64,000 nucleotides of DNA from Pigmentiphaga daeguensis (GTDB lineage: Bacteria > Pseudomonadota > Gammaproteobacteria > Burkholderiales > Burkholderiaceae_B). The translations under genes and the position numbers were made by a program. The first letter of the stretch is position 1. Each line of letters begins with the position of its first letter. The stretch spans positions 62,001 to 126,000 of the forward strand of contig NZ_BAAAEN010000012.1 of assembly GCF_039523035.1 (NCBI RefSeq), in the 5' to 3' direction. The notes under the pieces were generated by a model, which worked only from the letters and a program-made list of their open reading frames with translations, had not been told where the DNA came from and did no database searches. Below are positions 60,323-64,000 of this stretch, piece by piece.

Positions 60323-61369
60323 CTAGCGGGGCCCGGCGTAGGCGGCCAGCAGGGCGGCGGTGTCGGCATCGAGCTCGATGCCCTCCGCGCGGCTGCGCGC
60401 CAGCCGGCCCAGCTCGATTTCCCCGGGGACGATGACGGGCTGGCCGGGGTCGACCGGCGTGCTGCCATGCAGGATGGCGGCGAAGTCGTTCATCCGATCG
60501 GCCAGCCAGGCGGTGGAGCCGAGCCGCCGCGTGTCGATCAGGATGAAGAAGTGCCCCAGGTTCTGCGGTTGGTCCGGCGCCTCGACCCAGGACTTCACGT
60601 GGGTCAGGTAGGCGGCGTTGGAAAGCAGGCCGGCGAACAGGTCCACCATCAAGGCCAGGCCATAGCCCTTGTGCCCGCCTATGGGGAGCAGGAAACCGTC
60701 CAGGGCGGCGGCCGGGTCGGTGGTGGGACGGCCGGCCTGGTCGGTGGCCCAGGTGTCGGGAATGGACTGGCCCTGCTTGAGGGCGCGGCGGATCTTGGCG
60801 CGCGCCACGACGCTCATCGCCATGTCGAGCAGGAAGGGATCGCCGCCCGGGTTGGGCACTCCGAATCCGATCGGGCTGTTGCCCAGCCGGGCGTCGCTTC
60901 CGCCCCAGGGGGCGATGGTGGTGGTGGCATTGCTGCCGATGATGCTGGCGAACCCATCCTGGGCGGCGATCAGCGAATAGGGCGAGACCGGACCGAAATG
61001 GTTGCTGCCGCGTGCGAACGCGACACCCACGCCGCATTCCGTCGCGGCTTCCATGGCCGCGCGCAGGGCATGCATGCCGACCAGCGGGCCGACACCGTTG
61101 CCGCCGTCCACCAGCCGTAGCGCGGGGGCCACCGTGTGCACCGTCACCTGGGCGCGCGCGGCGATACCGCCGACCTTCAGCCGCTCGCCATACGATTCGA
61201 GGCGGCTCAGGCCGTGGGTCGACAAGCCGAACATGTCGGCCAGCACCAGCACGCGGGTGACGTCCCGGGCGTCCTGCTCGGGCAGGCCCAGCGCGCGGAA
61301 CGCCAGGATGCCCAGGCGGGTCAGCTCTGCTTCGGAATATTTCGTAGGCGGGACGACGTTGGATGACAT
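60323..61369 (-). CDS. Malate/L-lactate dehydrogenase family (LDH2/MDH2) oxidoreductase
   Basis: 348 residues from ATG 61369. The family (YlbC/AllD/ComC-like) uses NAD(P)H with a non-Rossmann fold. Visible signatures are MFGLSTHGLSRL (active-site His), GVGPLVGMHALR, ARGSNHFGPVSPYS, and GNSPIGFGVPNP with GGHKGYGLALMV. Oxidises or reduces 2-hydroxy/2-oxo acids such as sulfolactate, ureidoglycolate or malate. Flanked on both sides by Bug receptors, so the substrate is probably imported. Confidence 0.9.
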   Translation of the reverse strand: MSSNVVPPTKYSEAELTRLGILAFRALGLPEQDARDVTRVLVLADMFGLSTHGLSRLESYGERLKVGGIAARAQVTVHTVAPALRLVDGGNGVGPLVGMHALRAAMEAATECGVGVAFARGSNHFGPVSPYSLIAAQDGFASIIGSNATTTIAPWGGSDARLGNSPIGFGVPNPGGDPFLLDMAMSVVARAKIRRALKQGQSIPDTWATDQAGRPTTDPAAALDGFLLPIGGHKGYGLALMVDLFAGLLSNAAYLTHVKSWVEAPDQPQNLGHFFILIDTRRLGSTAWLADRMNDFAAILHGSTPVDPGQPVIVPGEIELGRLARSRAEGIELDADTAALLAAYAGPR

Positions 61370-61401
61370 GAAGCGTTCCTGCGTAGGGGAAGAGTGGGAA
61401 A

Positions 61402-62397
61402 TCAATCTGCCGAGATGCCGGCGGCGCGAACCACCGCACCCCAGCGCGCCTGTTCGCTGCGGATGAAGGCCGCGAATTCGGCGGGCCCCTGGCCCAGCGA
61501 TTCGCTGGAGTCGTGCTGCAGGCGCTGCTGGACCGAAGGCGAATGCAGCGCCTTCAGCGCTTCCTCGTGCAGGCGGTGGACAACGGGCCGGGGCGTGCCG
61601 GCCGGCGCCAGCAGGCCGAACCACTGGGAGCTCTCGAAGTCCGGGTAGCCGAGTTCGGCCACGGTGGGAACGTCGGGCAGCACCGCCAGGCGCTTCGAGG
61701 CGCCTACGGCAAGGATGCGAATCCGGCCGGCCTGGAACGGCGGCAAGAGGCCCGGCGTGCCGGCGGCCGCGGCGTCGATGTGGCCGGCGATCAGGTCGGC
61801 GACCTGGGCGCCGGTGCCCTTGTAGGGAATGTGCGTGATGGCCGTCTTCGTCGTGGACTTGAGCATCTCGAAGGCAAGGTGTCCCGCGCTGCCGTTGCCG
61901 GCCGAGCCGTAGTTGAACTTGCCGGGCTGGGCGCGGGCCAGGCGGATGAAGGCGGGAAGGTCCGCCGCCTCCACCCGTTCGGACACCGCGAACACCATGG
62001 GCAAGCGCGCCAGCAGGGTAATGGGGGCGAAGTCCTTGTCGACCTGGTAGGGCAGGTCTTTCATCATGGCCGGGTTGACCGCCAGCGTGCCCACGTGGCC
62101 AAGCACGATGGTGTAGCCGTCGGGCCGGGCGCGGGCCACTTCGTTGGTGGCGATCGTGCCCTGGCCGCCGCCCTTGTTTTCCACCACCACCGCCTTGCCC
62201 AGGCCTTTCGCCATTTCCGTGGCGATGGCGCGGGCGATCACGTCCGAACTGCCGCCGGGACCGTAGGGCACCAGCAGGCGTACGGGCTTGGCGGGCGTCC
62301 AGGTGTCGGCCTGCGCCGGACCGGGCGAGGCGGCGGCCAGCAGCGCGCTGCCGGCAAGCAGCCGCAAGACGAGAAGGCGGGAAATCGAGCGTGGCAA
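61402..62397 (-). CDS. Bug-family transporter receptor
   Basis: 331 residues. Signal peptide (LVLRLLAGSALLAAASPGPAQA, cleavage near residue 30). Landmarks LLVPYGPGGSSDV, VENKGGGQG, ARARPDGYT and LPDVPTVAELG. First gene of the operon; divergent from the LysR at 62508 over 110 bases. Confidence 0.92.
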   Translation of the reverse strand: MPRSISRLLVLRLLAGSALLAAASPGPAQADTWTPAKPVRLLVPYGPGGSSDVIARAIATEMAKGLGKAVVVENKGGGQGTIATNEVARARPDGYTIVLGHVGTLAVNPAMMKDLPYQVDKDFAPITLLARLPMVFAVSERVEAADLPAFIRLARAQPGKFNYGSAGNGSAGHLAFEMLKSTTKTAITHIPYKGTGAQVADLIAGHIDAAAAGTPGLLPPFQAGRIRILAVGASKRLAVLPDVPTVAELGYPDFESSQWFGLLAPAGTPRPVVHRLHEEALKALHSPSVQQRLQHDSSESLGQGPAEFAAFIRSEQARWGAVVRAAGISAD

Positions 62398-62507
62398 GTC
62401 TGTCTCCGTATCTGGCTTCGCCCTGGAAGCAAGGCTGTGGACGCATCTTGGGCGACGACCAAACAGGAGTAAAGTGCAAAAATTGGATGGATTCTTGACG
62501 AAAACGC

Positions 62508-63401
62508 ATGAAATTCGACCTGGCCGATCTGCGCGCCTTTCTTGCCGTGGCGGACCTGGGAAGCTTCCGGGCCGCTTCCGAGTCCCTGTACGTGTCGCAG
62601 TCCGCGCTGTCCCGGCGGGTGGACAAGCTGGAGGATGCCCTGGGCGTCAAGCTGTTCGAACGGACCACGCGCAAGGTCCAGCTGACGACCATAGGGCGCG
62701 GTTTCGTGCCGCGCGCCAGGAACGTCCTCAACGAGCTCGAGCATGCGCTGATAGGGATCCAGGATGTGGCCGAGAAACTGTCGGGCGAGGTGACCATCGC
62801 CTGCGTGCCGTCGGCGGTGGCCTACTTCCTGCCCGAGGTCATCCGCCAGTACCACCAGAAATATCCGCGCATCCGCATCCGCATCATCGACGAGTCATCG
62901 TCCGAGGTCCTGACCGCGGTGGCGCGCGGCGACGCCGACTTCGGGCTGACCTACATCGGCACGCAGGATGCCGAGATCGCGTACCAGCCCTTGCTGAACG
63001 AGCCCTTCGTGGTCGCGCTGCGGCGCGACCATCCCCTGGCCGCGCGGCGCACGCTGACCTGGGCGCAACTGGCCGATCACCATTTCATCCGGCTTGCCCA
63101 GGGCAGCGGCAACCGCTTCCTGATGGACCAGGCCCTTGCCCATAGCGAGCATCAACCGCGATGGTTCTGCGAGGTCCAGCACGTGCCCGCGCTGGTCAGC
63201 CTGGTGGAAGCGGGAGTGGGCATAGGCGTCGTGCCGCAACTGGCCATGCCCAAGGGCCGGCATGCGGCACTGGTCAGCAAGCCCTTGCGCGAGCCGGCCA
63301 TCAGCCGGGACATCGGCCTGATCCACCGGCGCGGTAGGCAGCTCAGTCCGGTCGCCCAACTGCTTTACGACATGTTGATGAATACCCGGCGCACGGTTTG
63401 A
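62508..63401 (+). CDS. LysR-family regulator
   Basis: 297 residues. HTH in FDLADLRAFLAVADLGSFRAASESLYVSQSALSRRVDKLE, then effector domain with VTIACVPSAVAYFLP and SGNRFLMDQALAHS. Divergent from the Bug gene at 62397; convergent with the DUF2474/cydB genes. It likely activates the Bug/dehydrogenase/Bug operon. Confidence 0.9.
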   Translation: MKFDLADLRAFLAVADLGSFRAASESLYVSQSALSRRVDKLEDALGVKLFERTTRKVQLTTIGRGFVPRARNVLNELEHALIGIQDVAEKLSGEVTIACVPSAVAYFLPEVIRQYHQKYPRIRIRIIDESSSEVLTAVARGDADFGLTYIGTQDAEIAYQPLLNEPFVVALRRDHPLAARRTLTWAQLADHHFIRLAQGSGNRFLMDQALAHSEHQPRWFCEVQHVPALVSLVEAGVGIGVVPQLAMPKGRHAALVSKPLREPAISRDIGLIHRRGRQLSPVAQLLYDMLMNTRRTV

Positions 63402-63411
63402 GGCGCCGGTG

Positions 63412-63543
63412 TCATGCCAGGCCGACGCCGCGCATGATCAGTTTCAGCACGGCCGCGACGATGCCCAGCGCGGCCACGCCGCCCGCCCACAGCGCGAGCA
63501 GCCAGGCGAGGCGGCGCGGCCAGGCGCGGTGCGCGCCGGCCAT
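63412..63543 (-). CDS. DUF2474 small membrane protein, cytochrome bd-associated
   Basis: 43 residues with one transmembrane helix (LAWLLALWAGGVAALGIVAAVL). Short proteins of this sort follow cydB in operons for cytochrome bd oxidase, and a CydX-like role is plausible. Its start overlaps the cydB stop by one base (TGATG). Confidence 0.8.
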   Translation of the reverse strand: MAGAHRAWPRRLAWLLALWAGGVAALGIVAAVLKLIMRGVGLA

Positions 63544-64000
63544 CAGTGGTAGCCCTCGCCATGGCGCACCTTGCCGCGGAAGACCCAGTATCCCAGGGCG
63601 GTGTACATCAGCACGAACGGGATCACCAGCAGCGCGCCCACCAGCGTGAAGCCCATGCTTTGCGGCGGCGCGGCCGCGTCCCAGATCGAGATGCCGGGGG
63701 GAATGACGTAGGGCCACAGACTGATGCCCAGTCCGCTGTATCCCAGGAAGACCAGGGCCAGGGTCAGCAGGAAAGGCGAGGCGTGGCCGTCCCGGCGCAG
63801 GGCGCGCAACAGCCCCCAGGTCACCAGCAGCACCAGCACCGGCACCGGCGCGAACCAGACGATGTTGGGGAAGCTGAACCAGCGCTCGGCGATGGGCGGA
63901 TGCGTGAGTGGCGTCCAGATGCTGATGACGCCGATCACCGCCAGCGTGATCCAGGCCAGCCGCGCGCCGATGCGCCGCATGCGGGCCTGCAGTTCGCCTT
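63543..64000 (-). CDS. cydB: Cytochrome bd oxidase subunit II (N-terminus beyond window)
   Basis: The frame is open to the window edge; 152 C-terminal residues are seen. Transmembrane segments lie at AWITLAVIGVISIW, IVWFAPVPVLVLLVTWGLL, FLLTLALVFLGYSGLGISLWPYVIPP and FTLVGALLVIPFVLMYTALGYWVF, matching the last helices of CydB, with the typical ending (FRGKVRHGEGYH). Forms with CydA a quinol oxidase in the inner membrane. Confidence 0.88.
   Translation of the reverse strand, partial: GELQARMRRIGARLAWITLAVIGVISIWTPLTHPPIAERWFSFPNIVWFAPVPVLVLLVTWGLLRALRRDGHASPFLLTLALVFLGYSGLGISLWPYVIPPGISIWDAAAPPQSMGFTLVGALLVIPFVLMYTALGYWVFRGKVRHGEGYH

Overview
GC-rich (by eye roughly two thirds G+C), densely packed chromosomal DNA of a beta-proteobacterium, most likely Bordetella, Achromobacter or a close Alcaligenaceae relative. 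The taxonomic inference rests on seven Bug-type periplasmic receptors of tripartite tricarboxylate transporters (a family expanded in this group), many LysR and IclR regulators beside catabolic genes, a classic beta-proteobacterial acnB, and the order rpe-gph-trpE. I see no rRNA, tRNA, CRISPR array, transposase or phage gene.

Layout. 1-3.2 kb: divergent LysR (cut by the window edge) and a Bug receptor / 2-oxoglutarate oxygenase / DUF1330 operon. 3.2-6.8 kb: AlkB-like dioxygenase and a DUF2868/DUF3482 GTPase pair. 6.78-7.19 kb: non-coding, nested inverted repeats. 7.2-10.5 kb: orphan phosphonate-type binding protein, GntR, PfkB sugar kinase, a 56-residue membrane protein. 10.5-16.0 kb: a salicylate 5-hydroxylase operon (nagAa-nagG-nagH-nagAb) with a divergent NahR-type regulator and a NahR-like box, followed by a PchB/chorismate-mutase-like gene and a Bug receptor. 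16.1-26.7 kb: TetR, nitronate monooxygenase, acyl-CoA ligase and then a tightly overlapping ring-cleavage operon (Bug receptor, LigA/LigB extradiol dioxygenase, two-subunit Rieske oxygenase, SDR, MhpC-type hydrolase, HpaH, HpaI). 26.7-30.6 kb: Bug receptor, VOC dioxygenase, MhpA-type flavin hydroxylase, IclR. 30.7-36.2 kb: tcuB-tcuA-LysR (tricarballylate/citrate-type oxidation) and a lipoprotein class C beta-lactamase-like protein. 36.3-39.0 kb: acnB with its own dyad and terminator. 39.1-43.3 kb: a second VOC/IclR/MhpA-type module and a LysR. 43.4-48.2 kb: small periplasmic DUF4148 and CzcE-like proteins, DUF481 protein, MscS channel, UbiH-type monooxygenase, DsbC-type isomerase. 48.2-52.5 kb: Bug, cupin, sulfatase and divergent LysR. 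52.4-57.8 kb: conserved core (mltA, apaG, rpe, gph, Trp-rich leader peptide, trpE). 57.8-63.4 kb: a catabolic block (binding protein without signal peptide, metallo-beta-lactamase-fold hydrolase, Bug, malate/lactate-type dehydrogenase, Bug, LysR) lying where trpGDC would often be. 63.4-64 kb: DUF2474 peptide and the end of cytochrome bd oxidase subunit II.

How it works together. The window is dominated by separate modules for uptake and breakdown of aromatic and organic acids. Each typically has a receptor (Bug), a regulator (LysR, IclR, TetR) and enzymes. The salicylate module should give gentisate. The 17.9-26.7 kb operon encodes a complete inferred route from an aromatic ring through a cis-diol, a catechol, meta cleavage, hydrolysis, hydration and aldol cleavage, built from parts that usually belong to three different pathways (hca/mhp, lig, hpa). 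It lacks its own ferredoxin and reductase. None of the Bug receptors has TctA/TctB membrane partners in the window.
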